From Chlorobiota bacterium (GTDB lineage: Bacteria > Bacteroidota > Ignavibacteria > OLB7): a DNA stretch of 64,000 bases. Both the position numbers and the translations under genes were made by a program. Under the pieces are notes generated by a model. It made no database searches, was not told the DNA's origin, and saw only the letters and a program-made list of their open reading frames with translations. Below, piece after piece: positions 9,570-18,147 of the stretch (its first letter is position 1; each line of letters opens with the position of its first letter). The stretch lies in assembly GCA_028287785.1 (NCBI GenBank), contig JAQBOZ010000034.1, forward strand, positions 31,831 through 95,830. The letters run 5' to 3'.

Positions 9570-10010
9570 ATGCCTACACCCTACGAAAGCGGCCAGCTTC
9601 TTCTGAAGCTCTTCGAACTCCGTCGCGATCCACTTCTCCGCGAGGCGCGCAACTGGTATATCCGCAGCTTCTTTCCCAAGAGCGCGGATGATGTGATCGC
9701 GGCGGTGCGCGGTCCGGAGAGCGCGAAGTTCAGGATGGTGATCGGTTACTGGGACATGGCGGCGTCGCTGGTGACAAACCAGGCGATCGACGCGAAGATG
9801 TTCCATGACGCGAACCCGGAGATGCTGCCGACCTTCGCGAAGGTTTATCCGTTCATCGCGGAGATTCGGGAGGTGCTGGGGTCGCCGCATTACATCAGGC
9901 ATATCGAAGATGTGGTGCTTGCCATGTCTGACGCGAAGGCACGGCTGGAGCTGTTCGCCCGGCAGTTTGTGGCGATGGAGGAGCGGTTGAAGAGCCCGCA
10001 GCCGGCGTGA
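9570..10010 (+). CDS. Conserved hypothetical protein (146 aa)
   Basis: The frame is open from 9423 through repeat sequence, and the first plausible start is the ATG at 9570 (MPTPYESGQL). The product is a soluble, alpha-helical protein without a signal peptide or TM segment. Its N-terminal LLLKLFELRRDPLLREAR followed by WYIRSFF, with Trp and Tyr in the middle helix, looks like a conserved family. I cannot name the family. No functional residue pattern is evident, and the gene stands alone between repeats. Confidence 0.6.
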   Translation: MPTPYESGQLLLKLFELRRDPLLREARNWYIRSFFPKSADDVIAAVRGPESAKFRMVIGYWDMAASLVTNQAIDAKMFHDANPEMLPTFAKVYPFIAEIREVLGSPHYIRHIEDVVLAMSDAKARLELFARQFVAMEERLKSPQPA

Positions 10011-10113
10011 TGCCACGGGAGATCGTCGGTTCGTCCGCGTGATGCGGTTCAGGTTTGAATCCAGCCGCTGATCCGTAGCGCGATCATCTCTCAACCCTCT
10101 CTTCCCCACATTT

Positions 10114-10275
10114 CAAGCTCCGCAGGAGCGCGCCGGTTGTAGTAACGATGTTCTCTCTTCCCGCTCAGGCTCCATCGGAGCGTACCCTCCCAGCATCCAG
10201 GTGGAAAGGTACGCTCCGAAGGAGCTTGAATCAACAGGCAACGTGGTGTTGCTCCAGCCGGTTCGCCCCGATGGG
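10114..10275. repeat. Palindromic intergenic repeat, family B (copy 1)
   Basis: The stretch 10011-10441 holds no supported gene. It contains several short stem-loops of the type GCTCC-N-GGAGC: 10116-10127, 10169-10180 (CTCCATCGGAG), 10212-10226 and CCCCGATGGGG near 10267. CTCCATCGGAGCGTACC recurs exactly at 63947-63963, and CCGGTTGTAG is also shared with that copy. It is a second family of dispersed palindromes. Confidence 0.7.
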
Positions 10276-10441
10276 GCACTGATACTTCCCGCGATGCCGA
10301 GGCTCCTGACGCTTATCTCAACTTGAGTCACGACCATCATGGCGATAAACGATAGCCGTATCGAACTTTTCCCTATCGTTGCGGCGTGGCATGCACGCAG
10401 TGAATCCGGGCGCAACCCCGGCAATGTGTTCCGATGGAGCG

Positions 10442-11410
10442 ATGGATCATCAGCCAGCATCAGCGATAACAATCTCCCCACGACTCTCCAATCTTTACGA
10501 TCGGTACAACGAGTTTCTGGTGATCGATAAAGGGTCGTCCGGCAACACGGTGGATGCATATCTCCGCGATCTCAGGCGCTATCTGGAGCATCTGGCGACA
10601 TCGGAGGTGGTCACGATCGGCGACGTTCGGGTGTCACACATCCGCGAGCATGTCAGGATGCTGGCGGACGCGGGGCTGGCGGCGGCCTCGATAGCGCGGG
10701 CGATCTCCGCGATACGGGGGCTCCACAAGTTCGCGATGGTGGAGGGGGATACGCGGCAGGACCCGTCGGAGAACGTGGAGCTTCCACGGAGGACAAGGGC
10801 GCTCCCCGACGTTCTCTCGATAGCCGATGTGGAGAGCATTCTCATGGCGCCCGATGTTTCCGATCCCCAGGGGAATCCATATGGCTTCCGGGATCGTACA
10901 ATTCTGGAGACCCTTTACGCCACCGGCATGCGAGTAACGGAGCTGCGGACGTTGAAGAGCTCGCAGGTGCTGTTCGAGTACGATCTGGTACGGGTGATCG
11001 GCAAGGGAAACAAGGAACGGCTGATCCCGCTGGGAAGAGTGGCGCAGAAGTGGATACGGGATTATCAGCAACTTGTCCGCCCAGGGCTGGTGAAGCGGGG
11101 CGTGCTGAATGACGATGTTCTTTTTCTCAACTCCCGCGGGGCGTTGCTGAGCCGCAACGCCATCTGGAAGATGACCCGGAAATACGCCGAGTCAGCCGGG
11201 ATCGTTGCCGATGTGCATCCGCACACGTTCCGTCATTCGTTTGCGACGCATCTGCTGGAAGGGGGGGCCGACCTCCGCGCCGTGCAGGAAATGCTGGGTC
11301 ATGAGGATATCACGACGACCCAGATATACACGCATATCGACCGCGAATATCTCCGTGAGGTGCACCGGACATATCATCCGCGCGATAAAAAAATTACAGG
11401 TTCCAGGTAG
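10442..11410 (+). CDS. xerD: Tyrosine site-specific recombinase, XerC/XerD-like
   Basis: XerC and XerD resolve chromosome dimers at dif with FtsK, and solitary forms also act on mobile DNA. The product is about 322 residues, normal for Xer. It has a SAM-like N-terminal core-binding domain (NEFLVIDKGSSGNTVDAY) and the full catalytic set: Arg in TGMRVTEL, Lys in GKGNKER, H-x-x-R in HTFRHSFATHL, His in LGHEDITTTQIY and the nucleophile Tyr in IYTH. The start is uncertain: ATG codons at 10424 and 10442 lack a well-spaced ribosome binding site, and the frame is open from 10379. The domain begins only about 12 residues after the 10442 start. Which of XerC or XerD it represents is not settled. Confidence 0.85.
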   Translation: MDHQPASAITISPRLSNLYDRYNEFLVIDKGSSGNTVDAYLRDLRRYLEHLATSEVVTIGDVRVSHIREHVRMLADAGLAAASIARAISAIRGLHKFAMVEGDTRQDPSENVELPRRTRALPDVLSIADVESILMAPDVSDPQGNPYGFRDRTILETLYATGMRVTELRTLKSSQVLFEYDLVRVIGKGNKERLIPLGRVAQKWIRDYQQLVRPGLVKRGVLNDDVLFLNSRGALLSRNAIWKMTRKYAESAGIVADVHPHTFRHSFATHLLEGGADLRAVQEMLGHEDITTTQIYTHIDREYLREVHRTYHPRDKKITGSR

Positions 11411-11523
11411 CCGAAAAGGGAATTTTGTGCTAGGTTTCGCGGGCGGTGACAACCGCGGGCGTCAATATCCGGTCCGCATGGCGCGGGCCGATCAATCATG
11501 CGATCAACCAATCGATAATACGT

Positions 11524-12171
11524 ATGGCACGTAGATACGTATCAAACAAGAATGAGTCGGTGCGCATGTTCGAGAGCGATTTTCTCGAATATTTCTCGCA
11601 CGTTCATCCGGTGACGCCGTTGGTGGTGTTCGTGCCGGTGCTGGCCTATATGGTCTACCTGTCGGTATATGACCGGCATCTGGAGTTCGGCGCGATCATC
11701 CTCTCGTTTATCGGGGGCATGCTGATCTGGACGTTCCTGGAGTATATGCTGCACCGTTTCGTCTTCCACTACGAGCCGAAGACGGTGTGGGGGAAGCGGA
11801 TTCATTTTCTGATGCACGGCGTGCATCACGATTATCCGAGCGATGCAACGCGGCTGGTGATGCCTCCGGGGTTCTCCATTCCGCTCGCCATCATCTTCTA
11901 TATCCTGACCACGTTCGTGTTCGGCGCGCGTCTCACGCCGCCGATCTTCTCGGGTATGGTTGTGGGATATCTCTGCTACGATATGCTCCACTACGCAACC
12001 CATCATTTCTCGATGAAGCGCGGGGTGTTCCTGGCGTTGAAGCAGTATCACATGCGCCATCACTACGGCGATGAGGATACCGGCTACGGGGTCAGCTCGC
12101 CGATCTGGGATTATGTCTTCGGAACCGCGCAGAAGAAGGCCAAGAGGGAGCAGGAGGCGATGCAGAAGTAA
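11524..12171 (+). CDS. Fatty acid hydroxylase / sterol desaturase family membrane protein
   Basis: Members of this di-iron membrane family hydroxylate or desaturate lipids. The 215-residue product has the histidine clusters that ligate the iron pair: EYMLHRFVFH, FLMHGVHHDYP, YDMLHYATHH and YHMRHHYGDED. It ends in the conserved SSPIWDYVFGT. About four TM helices flank the clusters. The pattern is closest to the FA2H/Scs7 type, which 2-hydroxylates fatty acids of sphingolipids, so sphingolipid modification is a possible role. That is inference. The ATG at 11524 is favoured over the open upstream frame. A strong terminator follows at 12206-12235. Confidence 0.88.
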   Translation: MARRYVSNKNESVRMFESDFLEYFSHVHPVTPLVVFVPVLAYMVYLSVYDRHLEFGAIILSFIGGMLIWTFLEYMLHRFVFHYEPKTVWGKRIHFLMHGVHHDYPSDATRLVMPPGFSIPLAIIFYILTTFVFGARLTPPIFSGMVVGYLCYDMLHYATHHFSMKRGVFLALKQYHMRHHYGDEDTGYGVSSPIWDYVFGTAQKKAKREQEAMQK

Positions 12172-12205
12172 CGGGGCGATGGGCTGTCTCGAATATCTTT
12201 AAGCG

Positions 12206-12240
12206 AACAGGGGAGCGAGCAATCGTTCCCCTGTTTGTTT
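12206..12240. terminator. Intrinsic terminator between convergent genes
   Basis: Arms AACAGGGGA (12206-12214) and TCCCCTGTT (12227-12235) form a stem followed by TGTTT. It serves the fatty acid hydroxylase gene and lies just beyond the end of the iron-sulfur protein gene on the minus strand. Confidence 0.75.
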
Positions 12241-12270
12241 CATGTCCTTCCGGCAATCGCGGGCCGGCGG

Positions 12271-13269
12271 CTACTTCGGCCTGGTTCTGTTCAATCGCGG
12301 ATACTGGTGGCGCCGCTCCTGCTCCACGCCATCGAATGGCGGCGGCGGTTCCACCATCACCACCTCCGGGAAAATCTTCGTCGGCTCGCCGGTTTCAAAA
12401 TCGCGTGCCCATTCCTTGTGGTTGTAGACGCAGACCGGCAGGCATGCCGAGCAGTAATTGTTCCGCGCGAAATACGGAAAGCAGCGGCCCGTATCGATCA
12501 TGTATCGATCGTTGCCGAGATGATCCTTTCCCGCCTCCGGCGAGCGATGATCCGGCACCGCGTTGGCGGGACAGTAGATGCGGCACGCGCGGCATTTGTC
12601 GCAGAACGCGGCGATGCCGGCATCGATCGGATGGTCGATCGCCATCGGGATCGATGTGGCGATGCTCCCCATCCTGAAGAGCGGGCCGAGCTTCGGATGG
12701 ATGATCGATCCGTGACGACCAAGCTCGCCGAAGCCCGCCTTCAGCGCGATCGGGACGTGGAGAAGATCGCTGTCGCCGATGGGATGTTCCACCGAGCAGC
12801 TCCAGCCAAGGCTCCTGATATATTCCGCCAGCCGGATCACCGTCTCCCCGAGCGAGTGGTAGACGCGCATGCACTCGATCCCCGCGGCCTCCGACGGGAC
12901 CACCTGAAATTCCTTCCATCGCATCCGCTGCCCAACGGCGATCGCATACGTTTCGGTGACCGAACGTCCGCGGTAGATATCGCTCGGCTCGATCCGGCAG
13001 ATGCCGACGATATCGGCGCCGAACTCCTCCGCCTTCGCCTTGACGGCGGCGGCGGCCTCCTCGGGTGAGGCGAATGGATGCCGCACGGGAGCCACCGGCC
13101 CCTCGAACCGTGGATACTGTTCCTCCTGGATTCTGCGACGGTATTCCATCACCTCCGGGATCGCGTTGCTCCGTCCGCCTATCCCCTCGTACCATTCATC
13201 CCAGTTGAACGCCGGCGGCGATGTTGTTCCCGCCGCGATATCGATCTCAATGTCAATAGGGGTGTTCAT
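12271..13269 (-). CDS. Reductive-dehalogenase-like double [4Fe-4S] cobalamin enzyme, cytoplasmic
   Basis: The 332-residue protein has an N-terminal region similar to the corrinoid-binding part of reductive dehalogenases and QueG. This includes ALKAGFGELGRHG near residue 180, which matches the G-x-GE-x-GR-x-G signature. Two ferredoxin motifs follow: C223, C226, C229 and C233 (CDKCRACRIYCP), then C263, C273, C276 and C280. There is no twin-arginine signal, and no RdhB-like anchor gene lies nearby, so it is not a classical respiratory RdhA. It could be a catabolic dehalogenase or an uncharacterised relative. An AGGAG site precedes the ATG, which overlaps the stop of the truncated EVE frame by ATGA. 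That implies the two were once translationally coupled. Confidence 0.78.
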   Translation of the reverse strand: MNTPIDIEIDIAAGTTSPPAFNWDEWYEGIGGRSNAIPEVMEYRRRIQEEQYPRFEGPVAPVRHPFASPEEAAAAVKAKAEEFGADIVGICRIEPSDIYRGRSVTETYAIAVGQRMRWKEFQVVPSEAAGIECMRVYHSLGETVIRLAEYIRSLGWSCSVEHPIGDSDLLHVPIALKAGFGELGRHGSIIHPKLGPLFRMGSIATSIPMAIDHPIDAGIAAFCDKCRACRIYCPANAVPDHRSPEAGKDHLGNDRYMIDTGRCFPYFARNNYCSACLPVCVYNHKEWARDFETGEPTKIFPEVVMVEPPPPFDGVEQERRHQYPRLNRTRPK

Positions 13270-13457
13270 GCTGCTCCTGATTCTTGTGCCGGATTAGTTC
13301 TCAGCCTCTCGACGATCTTCCACTCCTCCTCGCTTACCGGCTGTACCGAAAGGCGCGATACGCGCCGGATCACCACCATCTTCTCACGTCCCGGCGTCTC
13401 CTTCAACACGGGAAGCGGCAGAAAGTTCTTGAACTTCCTCACGAATTTGATATCGAC
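13266..13457 (-). pseudogene. Truncated EVE-domain gene (C-terminal 63 residues only)
   Basis: The frame closing at 13266 encodes SVDIKFVRKF...LSVQPVSEEEWKIVERL. This is clearly homologous to the C-terminal half of the intact EVE protein at 16581-17051 (SMVDVRFVKKF...LSVQPVTDEEWSIV). Homology stops near 13457 and the upstream frame is unrelated sequence, so the N-terminal half of the EVE fold, including its base-binding pocket, is gone. The stop TGA overlaps the start of the iron-sulfur gene. The hairpin 13471-13501 sits exactly at the break. It is best read as a gene cut by insertion or rearrangement. Confidence 0.75.
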
Positions 13458-13470
13458 CGAGGTGAACAGT

Positions 13471-13501
13471 CGGGGAGGGGAGAGGGTATCGGCCCTCCCC
13501 G
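13471..13501. other. Hairpin at the break point of the truncated EVE gene
   Basis: Arms CGGGGAGGG (13471-13479) and CCCTCCCCG (13493-13501) form a GC-rich stem followed by TTGTCGTTTC. It resembles the hairpin of a terminator, but it lies where EVE homology is lost and could be the end of an inserted element. The stretch 13502-13704 holds no gene that I can support. Confidence 0.5.
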
Positions 13502-13704
13502 TTGTCGTTTCCCGGCCCGGGACCGGCCAGGCTCCGAAACGTTCCCGGCGGATACGCGTGCCGCATGGTGCTCCGCCGAACAAAGATGGAAATAATGATG
13601 GATTGACGCTCAAATCCTGATCGCTTCGCTGATATGTCAGTGGGGTATTGAGGTGAGCGATCTGATCTCCAGCAGCCCACATTACAACGACCAAGGAAGC
13701 ATTC

Positions 13705-16469
13705 ATGAGTGAAACAGTTCCCCCGACGACGTCGCGGTTTCCGCCACGCCGTTGACATCCGGCACCACCGACGCGCCGCCGCCTGACACTTATACCAACC
13801 TTGTCGAGGGAGCTTATCAGCGCGACGATAGCAGGCCCGACACCACCATCATCACCTCCCTCTATCTCAACCTCAGCCAGGACCTTCTGCCCTCGAACAG
13901 GCATCTTGTGGTCTACGCCGACGTGATCGCCATCAAAGGGGCGCTCAAGCTCCCCCCGGGCGCAACATGCTCCTCGGCGCGCGCCAGATAGTCTCCGAGG
14001 GGGGGAGCATAGATCTTACCGCCCCTTCCCTTCGGGTTGGGCCGGGCAACAACTCCCCCGGCGTCCGTGCCAAGGATGGGGAGACGGGGCCCAACAGGGG
14101 GGACAACGGGAAGCAGGGTGATAATGGTGGCAACGGTGCAACAGGGGCGATGGGGGGAACATGACGATCTATGCGGAGTCGCTCCACGGCACGCTGAACG
14201 TCAAGTCCAGTGGCGGCCCCGGAGGACGCGGGCAGGATGCGGGGAAAGGATGGAAACGATGCAGTCCTCTCGGGGGGATGGGATGAGAAGATCGAGCGTG
14301 AGCCCACTTCCGGTGAAAATGGAGGCAACGGGGGAAATGGGGGCACCGTGATAACCTGCATCGTCAGGACGGTCGGCACCGTGGTGGCTGACCTCTCGGG
14401 GGGGCAGGTGGAGGCGAAGGGAACGAAGGCCGGTATGGCGATGGAGGAGATGGCGGTGTGGGGGGAAGGTTTGCTACGTGCCGGACCCAGACTGATAAAA
14501 CCGGAAGTGTCACAACCTCATGTACTCACATCGGGAGACGTGAGCAAAGTGGAAAGCAGGGGAGGGGAGGAGTATCCGGATACAAGGGGAGGCGCGCAGA
14601 GGGTGGGTGGCCGGGGGTGACCGGGACTATGGAACCGCTTATACACTTGTTCCTGCAAAGGCTCCCCGCCGGGTATCGTCCGCTGGTGCTGCGCCAGGCG
14701 GAGACGAGCTACATGAACAGCGACTATCGCATCGCATCGAACCTTCTCGAATGGCTCCGCTTCATCTGCCCCGAGGGTGACGCCGGCTCGATGCAGCTCC
14801 GCCTGCGGGCCGAGACGCTCCTGACCCAGCTCCATCAGGGATTCAACTATTACGGCAAGCTGGCCAACCACGTCCCGCTGTTGACCGTCGATTACTACAG
14901 CACCCAGCTCACCTCGCTGCTGCTGCTGGGGCAGAACATCGAGAACGCGCGCAACGCCTACAACAACCAGCAGGCGACGCGCGAGAGCCGGCTGGAGGCG
15001 ATCGACAACGCCATCACCGAATCGGCCAAGATGCAGCAGAAGATGAACGAGGCGCTGGCACACCTCGAGACCCAGGAGAACCAGCTTCAGGATGAGATCA
15101 TGCGTCTGGTGATCGGCAGAGGGAACCAGCGCGATGTAATGATGGCCGCCGCCGATGCCTTCAAGAACGCCGTGAAGGCGAAGGCCGAGGGATGCAGCTT
15201 CGAGGACCTTCTCACGTTCGCCACCACTGTGGTCAGCGTCGGCAAGGCGGTCTACGGCGACTACACCGCCATCAGCGGCGCGATCGGAAATCTCAGGAAG
15301 GTCACCACCACGCTCGACGGTCTGCAGAACGCCGTCAAGAATCTCCAGACGATGCAGAAGAGCGTGAGCGATGTCGCCACGCAGTGGCGGACCATCAAGA
15401 CGGAACTCTCCCCTTCGACCCCCGACGTCTCGAAGCTTGTCGCCGAGCAGGAGGACTTCGACAAGATGATGAAGCCGTACCTTGAAATGCCGGAGGCGCA
15501 GGCCTACAGCAAACATGTGCACGATTATCTCGGGATCGTCCAGGCGGTCAACAAGAAGATCCTCGACTACAACGGCGTGCTCGTCTCGAAGCTGGGGATG
15601 GTCGTACAGATAGCGCAGAAGGGGGGGAGCTGGGTGATATCAAGAGCCGCAGGGCCGGAACCCCCGATCCCACGGCACAGCATTTCCGTACCTACATGGC
15701 GACGGCGGACGAGGATATCCGCAAGCACATCATGCGCTATCTCTTCGAGGAGTACACGGCCTATCGCTACTGGGCGCTTGAGGATAAGCCGTTCGCCGTG
15801 CAGGACAGGTCGATGGGGGGCCTGAGCGCCATCCACGCCAAGTTGATCGGCGATATCATCGATGTGCTCAACAAGCGCGTCGAGGTGATGCAGAGGTTCC
15901 AGAACAAGACTGTGACGCTGGCCGAGGCGACGCGCGCGAAGCAGTTCGAGAACTTCCGCGCCGGGCACCAGGAGCAGAGCGACGGGAAGACCAGACGGGT
16001 ACACGAGCTTACCTTCACCATTCCCCCCGAGGAGGGGCTGTTCCGTGGATGGGTGCAGGTGCTCGCCACGAACTTCGCCGTCGACCTCCCGGGCGTCAGG
16101 ACAAGCGGTGGGTCGATCAGCGTGCAGTTGATCCACAGCGGTTCCGGCGTCGTTTTCGACAAGAAGGAGAAGCCGATGGAGTTCAGCCATATCCGCCGCC
16201 TGGCCGACTATACGTACAGGATCGCCGATGGCACGAAGGAAGGGGGAGGCAACCTCGGTGGTGATGACGACAACAAACAGTACATCGGCCTGAGCCCCTA
16301 CGCCACCTGGACCCTCCGCATCAAGGCCGATGCGAACCCCGGCCTCGACCTGAGCGCGGTGAAGGAGATCAGGCTGACGTTCGCCGGACGTTACTACCCA
16401 TTGCTGATGGCCAGGGAGACGATGGCAACCGAGGGGGCTTCGGCCGCCGAGGCCCTTGAGGAAGTGTAG
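13705..16469 (+). pseudogene. Large glycine-rich/helical toxin-like gene broken by at least six frameshifts
   Basis: Joining consecutive frames gives one product of about 920 residues. It starts at ATG 13705 (MSETVP) and ends at TAG 16469. The order is: a leaderless N-terminal part ending HLVVYADVIAIKGALKL; LLGARQIVSEGGSIDLTAP; a Gly-x-x region of about 150 residues (GDNGGNGATG, GENGGNGGNGG, GDGGDGGVGG); a long alpha-helical region from about 14633 (LFLQRLPAGYRPLV) with coiled-coil heptads; and a C-terminal beta domain from about 15700 to the end. Frame changes fall near 13720, 13953, 14152, 14240, 14440 and 15621, mostly in runs of C or G. The C-terminal WTLRI...VKEIRLTFAGRYYP recalls the end of Tc toxin A subunits. 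That link is tentative. Assembly error cannot be excluded. Confidence 0.6.
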
Positions 16470-16517
16470 AGCCCTTCCTGGTGGCTACCGGCGGGGGCAT
16501 GGCATCGGTGTGAAGCG

Positions 16518-16552
16518 GCGAAGGGCCGGAGTAGAAAACTCCGGCCCTTCGC
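16518..16552. terminator. Strong bidirectional terminator hairpin
   Basis: Perfect 15-bp arms at 16518-16532 (GCGAAGGGCCGGAGT) and 16538-16552 enclose a 5-nt loop. It lies between the convergent broken gene (+) and EVE gene (-). Confidence 0.75.
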
Positions 16553-16580
16553 GCATCAGGAAACGAGCTATCTTCAGCGG

Positions 16581-17051
16581 TCAATGACCAAGCTGCGTCA
16601 CGATGGACCACTCCTCATCAGTGACGGGCTGCACCGACAGGCGCGACCCTCGCTGGGCCACCACCATCCGTTCCAGTCCAGGCGTGGCTTTCAGGGTGGC
16701 CAGTGGAACGGGCTCGGTGAACTTCTTCACGAACCGCACATCCACCATGCTCCAGATCATCGTATCCGGCGTCGCCTTCGCGTCGAAATGATCGTCATCG
16801 GGATCGAGCGCCGTGTGGTCGCCATAACCCTCGCGCGCCACCTCGGCGATGCCGACCACGCACGGCGGCTCCGCACCGGAGTGATAGAAGAGCACCCCAT
16901 CCCCCTGCCGCATATCATCGCGCATATAATTCCGTGCCTGATAGTTGCGGATGCCGGACCAGAAGGTGGCGCCATCGCGCTGAAGATCATCGATGGAATA
17001 GCAGTCGGGCTCAGATTTGAGGAGCCAGAATCGGCGGGTAGATGAGGGCAT
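16581..17051 (-). CDS. EVE domain protein (YTH/PUA-like modified-base reader)
   Basis: EVE domains bind modified bases in DNA or RNA and are often linked to restriction or RNA modification. The 156-residue product is a complete single EVE domain: FWLLKSEPDCYSIDDL at the N-terminus, then G-ATFWSGIRNYQARNYMRDDM with the conserved Trp, Asn and Arg, then GVLFYHSG and VVGIAEV. It ends LSVQPVTDEEW. A truncated paralogue lies 3.3 kb away at 13266-13457 in the same orientation. No restriction system is visible nearby. The start MPSSTRRFW is the first ATG of the domain. Confidence 0.9.
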   Translation of the reverse strand: MPSSTRRFWLLKSEPDCYSIDDLQRDGATFWSGIRNYQARNYMRDDMRQGDGVLFYHSGAEPPCVVGIAEVAREGYGDHTALDPDDDHFDAKATPDTMIWSMVDVRFVKKFTEPVPLATLKATPGLERMVVAQRGSRLSVQPVTDEEWSIVTQLGH

Positions 17052-17066
17052 AGCAGTTGGTTGTAG

Positions 17067-17590
17067 TTGTTTGATTCGGTTTCAGTCGCTTCGCTGTCAT
17101 ATGAGTTGGGATTGACGACCCGTTCTCAATGGGACATCGAGCTGCGAAGCGTCCAGATCGGCCTGACGCCGATGCATCTGCGGAAGATGGATTTTGTGAA
17201 GCACCTCAGGAGGCCGGCGGAGAGCAAGCCGTATAAGTCATGGCGGGCCGCATACCAGCATCTTGAGAAGTTCACAAACGGGCGGCTCTCATTCGAGCAG
17301 ATCACGACGGCGACCTTGGAGTCGCTCAAAGTATATCTCCGCAAAGACCTGCACAACAACAGCGCGTGGCTGTACTACGGGAAGATCCGGGCGGCGTTGA
17401 ACCAGGCAGTGAGGGAGGGGATTTCCCGTCAGACGATCGCGCGATCGCATTTCTGACACTGGAGGAGATCAGGAAGCTGAAGGCGGCCCTATGGCTTAAT
17501 GATGCGGTGCGGTGGGCGTTTCTCTCCACATGCTTTACCGGAATGGCACGACACTATGCGAAATCACCCCGACACGATACCAGGGGATAG
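17067..17590 (+). pseudogene. Decayed phage-type tyrosine integrase
   Basis: Frame one (17067-17456) encodes a SAM-like core-binding domain: F-KHLRRP, YKSWRAAYQHLEKFT, LESLKVYLRKDLHNNSAWLYYGKIRAALNQAV. Homology continues in another frame as AIAFLTLEEIRKLKAA...WAFLSTCFTGM up to about 17545. At that point the catalytic Arg motif should begin, but it is lost. There is no Arm-binding N-terminal domain and no catalytic domain. This arrangement (SAM domain, then FLTLEE, then FLF/SC-TGL) is typical of Bacteroidota mobile-element integrases. It marks a former integration event next to the EVE gene. Confidence 0.75.
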
Positions 17591-18147
17591 GGCAAGAGAT
17601 GAGTGCCCATGAAGCAATAGAATGCTGCACCGATAAGTAGTTTCTACGTAATGGGATCGGAAAACAGCAGGACTATATTGCAATGGCCGATATCAGGCTT
17701 TACACGCACCGTGAAGGGGTATCACCCTTATGAGATTAATCAAATGATCACACATCATGGAATCAGCATGGATGTACCCCATGTGTTCTGTGATTATGCA
17801 GACCACATAATCACAGTTGGAATCAAAGGACAAGTCCGATAGGTCCTATTCCCGGGATTACGCCTCTGACACTATGCGCCACACGCCAGGCCTGCTTCCC
17901 CCCAGGTCTTCAGCTGTAAAATTCTAACCGGGCAATGTGATCCGTCGGAATTTATACGATGGAACACTGCCACATCTCACCCTGGTTCATCCCAGGAGAT
18001 TGGGGTGTCTACTTTTGAACACATGTTCCCGTTGGCGCCACTGTCGATAACGAGTACGCTCGTCGTACTACTCGGGACATTCACAGAGCCAACCGGAGGC
18101 GCAGAGCATATCTCCTCACCAACGTTGGATTTTTAACTGGAGTACCC
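17591..18147. other. AT-richer gap without a supported gene
   Basis: This 557-nt stretch is less GC-rich than its surroundings. It has only short frames, the longest being 63 residues at 17651-17842 (begins MGSENSRTIL), which I do not recognise and do not call. A short hairpin GTACG/CGTAC lies at 18053-18067. It is probably residue of the mobile element whose integrase remnant lies upstream, plus the promoter region of the lodA-like gene. Confidence 0.5.

Noticed and set aside
10030..10080. Possible tRNA T-arm (GGTTTGAATCC) near 10050
   Set aside because: No matching acceptor stem, anticodon arm or D-arm could be found around it.
17651..17842. Possible 63-residue gene in the gap before lodA
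   Set aside because: It has no ribosome binding site, no recognised family and an AT-rich chance composition; it was left as uncalled residue of a mobile element.
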